Shown: positions 20,801 through 32,721 of the stretch, in pieces
Layout: every line of letters begins with the position of its first letter
How positions within the stretch are numbered: position 1 is the first letter of the stretch
NCBI GenBank assembly: GCA_038049695.1
Contig: CP142451.1
Coordinates: 66,717,501 to 66,781,500, forward strand
Direction of reading: 5' to 3'
Source of the DNA: Cinnamomum chago
Lineage: Eukaryota; Streptophyta; Magnoliopsida; Laurales; Lauraceae
DNA length: 64,000 nt
Made by a program: the position numbers and the translations under genes
The notes under the pieces: generated by a model
The model's input: the letters and a program-made list of their open reading frames with translations, nothing else
Told to the model about the DNA's origin: nothing
Database searches by the model: none

Positions 20801-22737
20801 GCAAGTGTTATATCAAGCGGCTCGAACAAAATCCAGGCAAATTCGAAGAAAGAGCTGATGAAGGTATATTTCTGGGTTACTCCTCCTCTAGTAAGGCTTA
20901 CCGGTGTCTTAACAAAAGGACCAGAAAGATCATAGAAAGTGCTGATGTTAGAATTGATGAACATCATGAATCCATGCCTATTTCTAGTGAAGGAAGCACA
21001 ATTTATGAAAAACTCTCTGAATCAGAGAATGAAAGGTCTGAATCCAATACATCAAGGGACGGTTCAGAAGTCGCCTCCCCTACTAAACATAGGACTTGGG
21101 TAGAGCAACACCCTAAGGATCAAATCATTGGAGATCCTAAGGCCGGTGTTCAAACTAGACAAAGTGTAGTTAGCAATTACTCACTTGTGTCCACCATTGA
21201 ACCCAAGACTGTGGCTGAAGCCAGTCTCGATGAAAGTTGGTTGAAAGCTATGCATGAGGAGTTGGAGCAAATTGAGAAGAACTCCACATGGGAACTAGTT
21301 CCTAGACCTACTGATAAGAATGTTATTGGTACTAAATGGGTCTTTCGGAAAAAGCTGAATGAAGATGGTCAGGTCATAAGAAACAAAGCAAGGTTGGTTT
21401 GTAAAGGCTATGCTCAAGTTGAAGGCATAGATTTTGAAGAGACCTTTGCACCGGTGGCTCGTCTGGAAGCCATTCGTATGTTTCTTGCATTGGCTGCATA
21501 CAAAACCTTCAAGGTCTTTCAGATGGATGTTAAGTCAGCTTTCTTGAATGGATTACTTGAAGAAGAGGTATACATTGAGCAACCTGATGGTTTTCTCATT
21601 AGCAAAAATTCAGACCTAGTGTGCAAGTTGAAAAAGGCTCTTTATGGACTGAAACAAGCGCCAAGGGCGTGGTATGCAAGGCTGGACCTCTATCTCCGCA
21701 AGATCGGCTTTGGAAAAGGACTGGTTGATAGCAATCTTTATGTCAAAACAGAGTTAAGCAAACAACTGGTTGTTATTGTTTATGTCGATGACATAATCTT
21801 TGGCGGAAATGATGAAGAATTGTGCAGGAATTTTGCTGAAGAGATGAAGAAAGAATTTGAGATGTCAATGCTTGGAGAACCGAAGTTCTTTCTTGGTTTG
21901 AAAGTTCAGCAGCTGAAACATGGTATCTTCATATCACAGATGAAGTACATCAAGGAAATGCTGAAGCGTTTTAACATGGAAGACAGCAAGCCAGTGAGCA
22001 CACCAATGTCAACGAACACAAAGCTAAGCAAAGATGATAAGGTTTCGTCCGTTGATCACACCACCTATCGTTCTATGATAGGAAGCTTGCTTTACTTGAC
22101 TGCTACAAGACCGGATCTTCTACAAGCAGTATGCATGGTGGCTCGATTTCAAGCATCCCCAACTGAGACGCACCTTACAGCAGTAAAAAGGATCTTTCGA
22201 TATCTGAAAGGTACTATGGAGCTTGGTATCTGGTATCCCAAAGGCAAATCCTTCACTCTTGTTGCATACTCTGACGCCGATTGGGCTGGATGTATAGATG
22301 ATCGCAAGAGTACAAGCGGTGGTGCATTCTATCTCGGTGAAAGGTTGGTGGCATGGCACAGTAAGAAGCAAGATTCAGTATCCCTTTCGACAGCGGAAGC
22401 GGAATATATTGCAGCGGCAACTTGTTGTACGCAAGTGTTGTGGATGCGGCAAATGCTCTCTGATCTAGGAGTTCAGACAACTGATCCTACGCCGATCCTA
22501 TGTGACAACACGAGTGCAATTCACATCTCTAAGAATCCTGTTCAGCACTCTCGAACGAAGCATGTTGCAATCCGCTATCACTTTCTCAAAGAAAAGGTTA
22601 CTGCTGGAGAGGTAAAGTTGGATTACGTTCCAACCACTGAGCAAGTGGCTGATATCTTCACAAAGCCACTACCAAAGGAAGTCTTCGAGTATCTTCGCAA
22701 GAAATTGGGAGTTACTCACTCTCCAAAGACTTAGAAG
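17872..22737 (+). pseudogene. gag-pol: SIRE-like gag-pol coding region
   Basis: Encodes the proteins a copia element uses to make particles, copy its RNA and integrate. In order: a gag domain of UBN2 type (LFDGSNYSFWKIRMQAF near 17,915); zinc knuckle [14 protein letters not shown] (18643-18684); an acidic coiled-coil region (18,830-19,200); two further knuckles (19423-19464 and 19537-19578); protease [11 protein letters not shown] (19,720); the pre-integrase box [10 protein letters not shown] (20,106); and integrase (20,290-20,640) with [15 protein letters not shown] and [10 protein letters not shown]. Reverse transcriptase follows (21,290-21,900) with YVDDIIFGG at 21,781, then RNase H (22,260-22,700) with SDADWAGC and STAEAEYIA. 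About one break in the frame is present. Everything else looks whole, so this is a very recent fossil or a near-active copy. Confidence 0.92.
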
Positions 22738-23043
22738 ACCTTCAAGGAAGAGGGAGGAGGTACTCATGCTTATTTTATTTGCTTCCCTGAACAGTCCCTT
22801 TGGATTTGTTGTCAAAGGGGGAGAACAAGACTCTGAGACCGTCATCAGTGTTTCATTTCGGCCAGAGACTATGAGAATTAGCATGATGACAGGGGGAGTC
22901 TATGATATGGATTATTGAAGAGCTGTCAATATGATGGTAACTGATAGAAGAGCAGCGCTGACATAAAGCCGACGATCAGAAGATTAGAAACTTGTTTGCA
23001 AGTAACATGAAGATCAACATGTTCCATGTGTTGCCAACAATTC

Positions 23044-23056
23044 CAAAGGGGGAGAT
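23044..23056 (+). promoter_or_regulatory. Polypurine tract of the SIRE-like copia
   Basis: CAAAGGGGGAGAT directly precedes the 3' LTR start TGTTATAATTTG. Such a G-rich purine run primes plus-strand DNA synthesis in LTR elements. Confidence 0.85.
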
Positions 23057-23863
23057 TGTTATAATTTGAGATGTTATAGAGAGTTTTTGATGAAGTGTCC
23101 AGCATGATTATGTGTTGGAATTACTGTCAACACATTGTCACAAACTTTGCAAACAAGTGTGGTGAAGTACAACAACGCAACTATGAACCAACTGTTGTTG
23201 TGCTTATATCTTCACAGCTAACATCTGGACTAAAAAGTGGTCAACATGACTTTTGTGCATCAGTGATAGGACTTGATTTTTGGTCTTGGAATCGGGTTGA
23301 TCTGACTTTAGGTTTTAAAGTTATGGCCCGGACAGCGGGACAACTCTATCTCTCTCAGGTTGCTGTTTTTCCTAAACCAGTCAGCTTCAAGGTGTTTTTA
23401 CTCTACCGTCCAGTCAATCTGGGTTAAATCTCAAAACATGAAAGTTGTAGCCCTCTGATATATCTTTCATTTGGCTCAAGAATCATGTCATTTTGAGCTC
23501 GGAAGAGGAAGTTATGAATTTTCTAGTGGAGATATATTTTGCAGTTTTTCTGCACTGCGAGATTAATATATCTTCTGGGTAGGTTGCTGTGGGTCCCATT
23601 ATGTGCTGGAAAGTAATAAGCAGATGGCCCATCATATTCATCTGACCCAAATCGTAAGTCAGCCTAGCCAAAACGTGAAATTTCATGTTGGGTTCTTTTG
23701 CTTGGCAAGAAAGCCAAAAAGATATTCCTCCTATCTTTTTGTTGTGAGCAATTTCCTCTATTGGCTAGAGATCCAACTTTTTAGGATCTGAAAATATGAG
23801 GTTGGAAAACGGCATTATTAAAAGAAGAAGATGAGAGATTAAAAATAGCGTGAGGAGAGTTTT
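23057..23863 (+). repeat. 3' LTR of the SIRE-like copia, cut by an insertion
   Basis: Starts TGTTATAATTTGAG and aligns with 16467-17250. The alignment stops where the TGTTAGAG start of the next SIRE LTR begins at 23864. The missing distal part of the LTR is not seen elsewhere in the window. Confidence 0.85.
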
Positions 23864-24245
23864 GTTAGAGTTTTTGTTTTGTTGCAATTTGATAGGATAC
23901 ATTCACTTTCATAAAGCTTGTCCTCTCATTCATTCAGGGTTTTATTCATAGGATCATCATGCATATTTCTCATTCTTGTTCTTTGTATTTATCTTTTGAT
24001 ATGCATGATTTTCATTTCTGTTTGACTCTTAAGTTGTTGGAGTTTTTGGTTTCAAAAATCATCCAAGCTTTCCAAAGTTTCTAACTTTAAAATCATTATT
24101 TTGATTTGGAGTTTTCATGACTTTTAAAATTCAGTTTCCATCTTCTTTCAGTCATGATTTAATGCTTGGTTAATGTGTCTCAAAGTCCCCTGGAAGACAT
24201 GTTTCTCACACTTTTTCAAAAAACTGGGCATCTCCCAGTGTTGCC

Positions 24246-24381
24246 GGTCGACCGGGCCAAGCTTGCTGGTCGACCGGGATCACTGCAATTTTTAAATGCA
24301 GTTTTGAGCAGAATTTTCCAACGGTAAAAAATATGACCGTTGTGCTTTCCCGGTCGACCGAGGCCTGTGTGCAGGTCGACC
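24246..24381. repeat. GGTCGACC palindrome pairs, SIRE F LTR
   Basis: Four GGTCGACC sites lie at 24246, 24268, 24352 and 24374. Spacing is 22, 84 and 22 bp. The last is about 35 bp upstream of the TATAAAA near 24410. Confidence 0.85.
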
Positions 24382-25072
24382 GAGGACTAGCCGTTGGCAA
24401 CTTTTTCTTTATAAAAAGTGGTTTTTTGGTTGAAGAAAGTTGCTGATCTTGGAGGGACTTTTGAGGCCAATTGTTTGCAACTTCTCAAGAGCATTTTCAA
24501 AGGGATTATGAAGCCATTCCATTAATTCAACCTTTGATCTTCAAATGGGTGTGCTTTCTTTAATCCTAGTCTTTTTAAAATCATTTTTTGTTTCAAATCT
24601 TTGATCTCTTTCTATACATGATTAACAAGTTGCTTTTCTATTAATATGTTGTCTTTCATATCATGCTAAGTACTTTAGAAATCACATGAGCTTTATGGAT
24701 GCAACATTTGGTCTATGTTACACATGATTTTACTTTCTTGTTTCAAAAATCAACTTGTTAGACTTTAGAACATCTTTCTTGAAAACAAGTTATTGTTCAT
24801 TGTTAATCACATGTGTTAGACATATAACTCTTTCTCAAATATATGATTAACATCTTTGCATCATTCAAGTTTTTATCTTTTCAAAGAGAAAGAGTTATTT
24901 CTAGAAAATGCAACATTCATAGACTTTGTCATTGTTATGCATATTTCTAGGAGTTGAGTTTTCACTTTCTAATTAGCCTAATTAGAGGCACTCAATTGCA
25001 CTTCATTGTTCTCTTTATCCATGCATTCTTAGGCATATTTCTTAAGAGAAAAGTTCTTTGTTGTAAAGGTTC

Positions 25073-25166
25073 ATGCTTAGCCTTGAAAAGCATATGTTGT
25101 AAAGGTTTATGCTAAGCCTTGAAAAGCATAGTGTTGATTGTAAGGTTTGAGGTGATCCTAAACCTT
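25073..25166 (+). repeat. Three covarying hairpins in SIRE F LTR
   Basis: ATGCTT pairs with AAGCAT around AGCCTTG (25073-25093). A second, similar unit follows at about 25108. A third unit has quite different arms that still pair: AAGGTTT with AAACCTT (25142-25166). The arms change together, as expected if the fold matters. Confidence 0.7.
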
Positions 25167-25496
25167 ATTTGAAGATAGTGAATACCGGTAGGTGTACCGG
25201 GAGTGGATGTAGGCAATTTGGCCGAACCACTATAAATAAGCTTTACGTGAAAGGTACTAAGAGTGATTGATTTTTTTCTCTTTACATGAATGATTTACTT
25301 TTGGTTAAATGAATATTGTAGTTGTGATTACTTGTGTATGCTCATCTTAGAGATTTCTATCTATCACAAGATAATTAATCTTCACCAAATCTTAACTGAC
25401 TTAAAAGTTAAAAGATTTCAAATTGGTCTAGGTTTTTAGAGCTCATCCTATTCACCCCCCCCCCCCCCTCTAGGATTCGGTCATTGGACTTTCAAT

Positions 25497-25509
25497 TGGT
25501 ATCAGAGCA
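25497..25509 (+). promoter_or_regulatory. tRNA-Met primer binding site of SIRE F
   Basis: TGGTATCAGAGCA directly follows the LTR end, with two intervening bases. Confidence 0.9.
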
Positions 25510-25579
25510 AGGTTGCTCTTGTTTTGGTTTAACCACCTAGAGTTAGAATCCTAGTGAGTGTTTTTCTTTTGTTGCCACC

Positions 25580-26770
25580 ATGCAATCTCAATTGGGTGAA
25601 GGAAATGCCACCAATAGACCTCCTCTGTTTAATGGAACACACTATCGCTATTGGAAAATTAGAATGCAAGTGTTCTTAGAATCCCAAAACGTAGATGTGT
25701 GGAACATCATTGAAGATGACTATCATCCTCCCACTACCATAGAAAAAGACTCTGAAGGGAATGTTATATCCATAAAAACCAAACCCAAAAATACTTGGAC
25801 TCAAGGAGAAAAGGATAGAGCTAACTTAAATGCTAAGGCTAAAAATTCTCTATATTGTGCTCTATCTCAAGAAGAATTTAATAGAGTAGTTAATTGCAAC
25901 ACTGCTAAGGAAATTTGGGATACCCTAGAGATCACCCATGAAGGCACGGATCAAGTCAAGATAGCCAAAATTCAAATGTTAACCTCTAAATTAGAAGACA
26001 TTAAGATGCTTGAAGAAGAAACATTTGATGAATTCTACTCTAAATTCATGGAAATTGTCAATTCTCTTATAAGTCTAGGAGAAAAGATGGATGAATCTAA
26101 AGCTGTTAGGAAAATTTTAAGATCTCTCCCAAAAAGATTCAAACCTAAAATTGTTGCCATAACAAAAAGCAAGGATGTTGATAAAATCAAAATTGAAGAA
26201 CTAAGAGGAAATCTCCTTACATATGAATTAGACTTTGAAGTTCAAGACAAAAAGAAAGGAGTAGCTTTTTCCTCTCATTCTAAAGAAAATGAAAGTGATG
26301 TTGATAGTGATGAGGACAATGCTTTATTTGTTAAGAAATTTAAAAGTTTCTTTAAGAACAACAATATCAATAGAAAGCTTGATGAAAGCAAAAGTCCTAG
26401 ATTCCAAAGAAATCCCAAATGATCATTTATTAAAAAGGATGTGCAATGTTACAATTGCAAGGGGTTTGGACACATTGCCCAAAATTGCTCCACCCCTAAA
26501 GACTTTGAAAAAGGAGACAAGAAAGGAAAGAAGGCTCTAAACATAACTTGGGATGAGGAAGATGAAGAGTGTGACAAAAATGAATCCTCTAATGATGAAG
26601 ATGAAAATTACCCTAATTGGCTTCTACTCTCTTCTATTGAAGATCCTAATGAGCAACATATATTCGATTTCCAAGTCAATGGGAAGTTACAAGCCAATCC
26701 TACGTCCTTAGTTGTCAATTGTGTATGGTACACAACCTCGGCCGAGTCCATATGGTTCCTGAGGCGATAG
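25580..26770 (+). pseudogene. gag: SIRE F gag region (UBN2 domain and zinc knuckle)
   Basis: The start ATG at 25580 gives a UBN2-type gag domain: LFNGTHYRYWKIRMQVFLES near residue 12, then WDTLEITHEGTDQVK and KILRSLPKRFKPKIVAI. A basic and acidic linker follows. A zinc knuckle CYNCKGFGHIAQNC lies near 26,447-26,488, with an acidic tail after it. The order matches the N-terminal half of SIRE gag. The coiled coil, second knuckle and pol expected downstream are absent because the copy is interrupted. The region is broken at about one place. In the intact family it would form the particle shell and bind RNA. Confidence 0.85.
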
Positions 26771-26788
26771 TGTCCTTAAAGGGGGCCC

Positions 26789-29700
26789 TGTCACGCCCCC
26801 GAACCGAAACCTCGGGGGCGGGAAATGGGATTAGCATAAATATATTTTACTTCTCCCAGGATCCGCGTGTGTGAAGACAACACATTCTGAATATTTTGCG
26901 GAAGCATTTGTGGCGTTACGACCCGAAGTCCGTGGCCATCGGATTCCGCGTCGCACTCAACCTTTAGCACTAAGCTATTATATCAAGAATCATATCAGAC
27001 TGGAGTAACCATCACAATAAATTACAGAGCTGACAGTAACAGGATATTATATTTCCAAATATGTTCAAGTTACAATTATCAATGCACATTAATTAAGAAT
27101 CCCAAGAAAAAGGCTAATAAAAGCCATACAACAAAAGCTATAAACTACTACCCAATTGTGACGTAGCTCCGATGTCAAGCTCAATGTCTACATGACATAG
27201 CCGACAAACCAACCTGCAAGGCATGGCTCCACAGCCAATAAAACACTCAACTCGGGGCGAAGAAATCTGAACCTGAGTACCAAAAGTAGTGGGTCAAACA
27301 CGATGATCTGGCAGGTGGATGAAAAGATCACAAATATACTAAAGAGTAAAACATATGATAAATCATGCTATTCGATCAAATGCTGCATATAATTAAACGG
27401 GTGCAAAAATCGGGGATCTCGGGGAAAGCATGTATTCGTTTCAAGCATGGGCAAAACATGAAGATCTAATAAAACATGTATTCATTTACATCATCTATAA
27501 TCATAGATATTTGACAATCGGGTATTCGTCTAAAACATGTATAAACATAGTGGTTTGACAAAACAAACGTTCATTTGAAACTTAAGTAAAAACAGTATAC
27601 AACAACCCAGGTATTCATAGCAGTCTGGCTAAACCAAAGTCCATTTGGAAGATATGTGAAAATACAAATATTTAACAAAACCGGGTGTTCATTTAAAACC
27701 GGTGTAACCAAAGCAATCTGTCAAAACTAGTGTTCATTTAAAACATATCTCAAAGCAGGGATATTTAACAAATCGGCTATTCATTTGAAACCGGTATAAA
27801 CACAGTGATCTGGCAAAACAAGTATCATTTGAAACATATTTCAAAGCATGAGTATTTAACAATTCGGGTATTCATTTAAAAATAGGTATAAACATAGATA
27901 TCTGACAAACCAAATGTCATTTACAACAAAGCACGGATATTTAACAATTCGGGTATTCTTTTAAAACATGTGTAATCATATAAATCTAGCAAAATCATTG
28001 ATCGTTTGAAACATATGTAAAAGCATGGGTATTTAACGAATCGGGTAATCATTTAAAACATGTGCGGGTACAAAGAACAGAAAACAATATAATACTAACT
28101 GAATTTACATTGGAGAATATTAGCACTTGTTTAAATAACAACTTTCATAAAGGAAACGAATCATTTATCGGAAAGCAAGTAAACAATATAAAACATGTCG
28201 GGTATCCAAGGAAATCGGGAACTGGCAAGATGGCAATCACAAGAAGCTAAGTCCTCTATCACCGAAGTGACAAGAGTATAACGGGACGTTGGTCTCAGTC
28301 ACACAAGGTGAGGAGACTCAACGTAAATCATATATACAATATAAATATACGGGAACGGGACCACGGTAGCGAACCGGGTATCGGGACGGGACCACGGCAA
28401 TAACCGGGTATCGGGATCCAAACTGCAGCTGGCAGGACGGGAGAGGGATTTCCAAGTCGGTGGATCAAACCGACAAGGTATCCAAGCTTAGTGATGCCGA
28501 CTCATAGGTCAAAACCAATCGAGACATATGCAAGTAAATCAAGTACAGTAAATAAACGGGTAAAACGGGGGTGCTCAAGGGCACACTGTCACTTCATATT
28601 GGGCAATACATTTCGGGACAAATAACTGTTACTAGTGTAACTTCAATGCTTTCAGGAAACAAGTCAATCAAGTACAATAAATAAACGGGTAAAACGGGGT
28701 GCTCAAGGGCACACTGTCATATCATGTGATGCAATGCACTTCGGGACAAATGACTGTTACTAGAGTAACTCCAATGCTTTCGGGAAAACAAGTCATGTAA
28801 TGCAAATCTCGGGAAAAGAGGTGAAACAATGAACTATAGCAATTCCGGGAAAATATTGATTTCAAGATCTATATAAGTGAATAGGGGTCCCGTATGTCAA
28901 TTATAGTCATCACTTGGTACTCCTTGAGTTTGTAGACATTCCGGGCTCCTTATGCACTTTTACTACTTTCAAAACTTAAAATGAGCTTATGGGTAGTACT
29001 AGATGTTACAATAGCAAGAATCAAGATTATAAACGGTCCATCCTAGGCATGACATTAATCCGGAAACATCGAGCAACCGATTCAGTCATCGAAAGGAATA
29101 GAATTAGCGATAACCAAGGAAATAGACTTGTGTTTAGATATAAAGAAGATATCGCGTCGTTCCATCCCGTTCAAGATTGAAATGGATTAACTCCGATTCC
29201 ACCGAACCAACCGTGAGGCGTGTCGGCTCAAGACATTATCACACATGGTCCAAACAGTCCAAAGAGGGTAGCCAGGGTCCCACCTAAAACCAAGAATTAG
29301 TGTCTAAATCAACACCATTCTTTCTTTCAGTTCCCTAGTCTTAGAGACCTTATATTAGGGTACAATTGGTCTTAACACTAAGGTATACACCCCTAGGACT
29401 CATAGAAGGCCCAAAGGTTTCCAAAAAAAACAAATATCAAATTTCACTGACCGATCGATCGGTCGAAATTTCTGTACCAGAAATGTACAGGGTCCGATCG
29501 ATCGGCCCAAAAAGCCTTACTGTTAAAAGACAGGCCGATCGATTGGCCTGTAGGTCCGATCGATCGGACCTGGGCGTGCAGCAGGTCCGGGACACTGATT
29601 TTTCTTCCTTTTTCCTTTCCTTTCCAACACTTAAACCACTAGCATTTCTCTTCCATAATCACTTCAAAACCTCATTAAAACTCCAATGAACAACTAAATT

Positions 29701-30971
29701 CGAACACCTCTTTAAACGGGTATCAATTTCAAGTCAATGTAACTTATGAACATAACCATGAATAGCCAATCCAACCTCATTCCTTATAAAAGCATATGAA
29801 CAAACTTGACCAAATAAAATGCATACATTCCCAAGAGTTCCAAGAGACTTAACAAGAGAGAAAAACCCATTCATATGCATTTCGAAATCAATAGAAATGT
29901 GACAAGAAGCATATGTGCAAACATGTATCCAATGATCAAGAACAAGTAATAAAACTTAGGATTTTTTTCATAAAACTTAATAACTTTCAAACCATCCATT
30001 CATCCACTTGCCTTTGACTCTAATCAAGCAAATCAAGCTCCTAATCACCTCTCAAGCTCAAGATCCACAATCTCTACAAAAAACCCCAAAACAAACCCTA
30101 AAATGGGTTAAACAATGCAATGACAATGAAACCTTTCAATAATCAAGGTGGAGCTTCTCTAAGGCTAGAAGATTACAAATCTAGAAGATGAAGAAGAACA
30201 CTTACTTGGAAGGTCCTCTAATGGACAAGGTAAGCTCAAAGGAAGTCTTGTGATGGAGGGTTCTCTTCACAAATGGTACCAATGGAAAGCTTGCAAGATG
30301 AAGAGGAAGAAGGTGGTCTCCATTTCTTGATTGATGAAATATTGGTGTGGCTTGGAGATGAAGAAGCAAGAAGAAGAAGAGAAAACACAAGAGCAAACCC
30401 TAGGCTCAGCTGGAACAATGGTGAAGAAATGAGCAATGAAGGAGATGGGTTCCTCTTATAAACAAGTGAGGTTTGGGTCCCACAACTTAAGAGACTTGGG
30501 TGGCTGAAATCATCTAATTCGGGACCTCGGATGGATTCGACGAAGAAGGAAGAAATGATCGTCGAAATATCTAGTTTCCAAAAAGTGTATGTTTCGCGGG
30601 TTTCGAGAATATCGAGTTTTGGGTACAGATTTGGTGTGAAAAGACTGTTTTGCCCTCAAGGCCAAGAAATCGGGTTTCGGGTTCTCAAATGGATACGGGG
30701 CCAAAAGGAAAGTTGTAGGATTCCTCAAGATGAATGCAACGGGCCAAAAACACAATACGAAACAAATCGGGAAAATCTCACAAGTAAATGCAAAGCCGAA
30801 AAGGGAACCCCCAAAGGGCCCCACAAGCTACCAAAGCACTCAAAAGCCCAAAACTAGAAGAAAAACCATTCTAGCTCACAAACTCAACCCAACAACCACT
30901 AATCCCGCTAAAAGAACTAATCCACAAATAAAACAACACTAATCCAAGAGATTAGGGGTCGGGTTCTCACA
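26789..30971 (-). mobile_element. Tekay-like solo LTR, copy C (4.18 kb)
   Basis: TGTCACGCCCCC ... GGTTCTCACA, flanked by a perfect TSD GGCCC (26784-26788 and 30972-30976). It is the reverse complement relative of copies A and B, with no coding domain. It inserted in the SIRE F element. The palindrome cluster at 29449-29571 uses the same GATCGATC word as copy A. The minus-strand 3' region (27,400-28,050) repeats the TTTAAATGAAyACCCGA word seen in the other copies. Confidence 0.87.
29449..29571. repeat. GATCGATC palindrome cluster, Tekay copy C
   Basis: Four sites: GACCGATCGATCGGTC (29449-29464), CCGATCGATCGG (29494-29505), a near-perfect CAGGCCGATCGATTGGCCTG (29531-29550) and the 20-bp palindrome AGGTCCGATCGATCGGACCT (29552-29571). 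Core starts at 29451, 29494, 29535 and 29556 are 43, 41 and 21 bp apart, close to multiples of 21. Confidence 0.85.
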
Positions 30972-31006
30972 GGCCCTTTAGTGCTCCGAAGTTAACGAGC
31001 ACCAAC

Positions 31007-31825
31007 TGTTGGAAGTAGGTGGGTCTCGTAGATAGATTTTCAAAACTTTTTGACCCACTTGACTTAAGGATCAAATACCCTTAAGGCCATAAACCACATC
31101 CAAGATGCAATCCCTCCATCTCATCAATCACGTACGACAATAAAACCTATCTAAAAAATAGAAATCAGCAACACCATGCATCCAAAAACAATCCACAACA
31201 AATAGAGAAGTAGATTACACCTTTGAAGCATGGTAGTGCTCTAATGGAGAAGAAGATTTGCTAGTTGAAGAAACTCTTTCCTTTAAGCAAACTTAGGATC
31301 TCCAAGACCTCTTTGTCTTCCACGGTATGACCCACTATCAGATCTCTTTTCTCAAGAAAATTGGTGGAAACTTTAAGAGAAAACCCTACTAGAAACTCTA
31401 AGGTACTGGAAGAGAAAGAGAGAGACGAGAAAGAGATGTGCAACTCTTGCATAAAGGGGGGTTGGGCGTGAATTCCAATGTGTTGGACGTCCAGCCCCCT
31501 TTCTCTCCTTTTATAGCCTTTAAACAACCTCTCTTTTACTAATTGAAATAGAAGTCCAACCTCCATTAAGAATTAGTAACTTTCTCCTTTCTAATTATTA
31601 TAGAAGTCTCACTTCCACAACAATTAGTGACTTACTATTACCACTATTAGAAGTCCTACTTCAAATAGAAATAGTAACTTTCTAATTCATTCCTTTTCAA
31701 GTTCAAGTAGGATTAGTATCTTTCTAATAACTTGGGCTAGCGTGAGGACCAATAGAGATTCCATAGAAAGCTAGCTTCAACTAGGACACCGCGACCCCAC
31801 ATCTCATGTGCGATCCGGGCCCACA
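31007..31825 (-). repeat. Putative 3' LTR of the Tork element
   Basis: On the minus strand it starts TGTGGGCCCGGATCG and ends TACTTCCAACA, with TG...CA ends. A TATAAAAGG box lies near 31,513 on the minus strand, with a GGACGTCC palindrome shortly downstream of it. No second LTR is available for confirmation, so the outer edge is inferred from the ends. Confidence 0.5.
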
Positions 31826-32721
31826 GTTTATTGCAAATAACACCACTATATAAACGCAATTGCACTCCATTCTCAGAAATATATTACAAAGAAAATCATA
31901 AATTTCCTAATTACCATAAGTACGCCCCTCTATCAATATCCATGATCAATTGGAATAAATCTGTCCCATCCAATCTTAGATCCACATCTTATCATCCTTG
32001 AGCGCCAATTAATCACAGTGATCATCAGTACCATCCAATGAACTCTTAATCGAGATGGGTGTGCACTTACTAATGACAAATCTATTAATTGGCACAAGAG
32101 GATAATATAGATAGATTTCATCTTGACCATTGAATGTTCCCATAGTCCTACTACCACGTACCCAAGACACCGAGGTGTTGATCTACATTTGGCCTCACTC
32201 ATTGGTGACTCAAAGCAAATGAATAAACAAAAACTTGAGTTCATCAATGTCTCTGGATTAAGAGCCTATTGCTAGGTAATTTTGAGAGCAGACCTTAAAA
32301 TCGAGACAGTATTCCATAAGGTGCTTGTCATGGTCCTTCAATGCATCCAATGTACCAGCACCATGATGCATAATCTTACATTCGGATGATCGCGACAAAT
32401 CACACTATCTCATAGTGATCAAAATAATGCAACCTTATCAGATGAAATGCACAATCTCATCACTGGTTGTGAAGATATTTAAGTATAAGATTTGTGATAC
32501 ATATCTCCCGTATGTGGATCTCATCCATATACATATATCACATCTAATATACTAATGGGACCCGGTTCATCTCATGAACCATCATGTCATATGTATTGGT
32601 CATGTGCATTAAGTAATAAAACATCATTCATCTCATGAAAGGAAAGCATGATTTTATTGATAAATAAAGAAATTAATCAATTTATTACATCATCTGATGG
32701 ATTGAGACCACACAAACTAAC
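31826..32721 (-). other. 3' untranslated region of the Tork element
   Basis: The minus-strand text, including AATACTGTCTCGATTTTAAG and ATAGTGTGATTTGTCGCGA, matches the long conserved 3' region that I recall between RNase H and the 3' LTR in Tork-type copia elements. It is noncoding and AT-rich. Confidence 0.5.

Larger units (their letters stand above)
16467..23863 (+). mobile_element. SIRE-like Ty1/copia element, nearly whole
   Basis: It has a 5' LTR (16467-17817), a TGGTATCAGAGCC primer site, a long gag-pol coding region, a polypurine tract (AAAGGGGGAGAT) and a 3' LTR (from 23057). The 3' LTR is cut short by the SIRE element inserted at 23864. The shared 0.78 kb of the LTRs differs at about seven sites by eye (near 0.9 percent), so the insertion is young, well under a million years under usual plant rates. 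The coding region looks almost whole, with about one break. Reverse-transcriptase wording (YVDDIIFGG) and the GGGGGAGAT-TGTTA junction place it near SIRE/Maximus. It inserted into the Tekay-like LTR copy E. Confidence 0.9.
23864..25494 (+). repeat. 5' LTR of SIRE F
   Basis: TGTTAGAG ... GGACTTTCA. It carries GGTCGACC palindromes at 24246, 24268, 24352 and 24374 (pairs 22 bp apart), a TATAAAA box near 24410, three hairpins at 25073-25166, the module GTGGATGTAGGC ... GCCGAACCAC (25204-25230) and a poly-C run near 25,457. It is the same LTR architecture as the solo LTR at 3078 but clearly diverged in sequence. Confidence 0.85.
23864..31006 (+). mobile_element. SIRE-type copia F, 5' part, interrupted
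   Basis: A 1.63-kb 5' LTR (23864-25494), a primer site and a gag region are present. They are followed by a nested Tekay-like LTR (26789-30971) and a short continuation (30972-31006), into which the Tork element inserted. No protease, integrase, reverse transcriptase or 3' LTR of this copy is found in the window. Those parts are either lost or lie beyond the right edge. The copy is broken. Confidence 0.8.
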
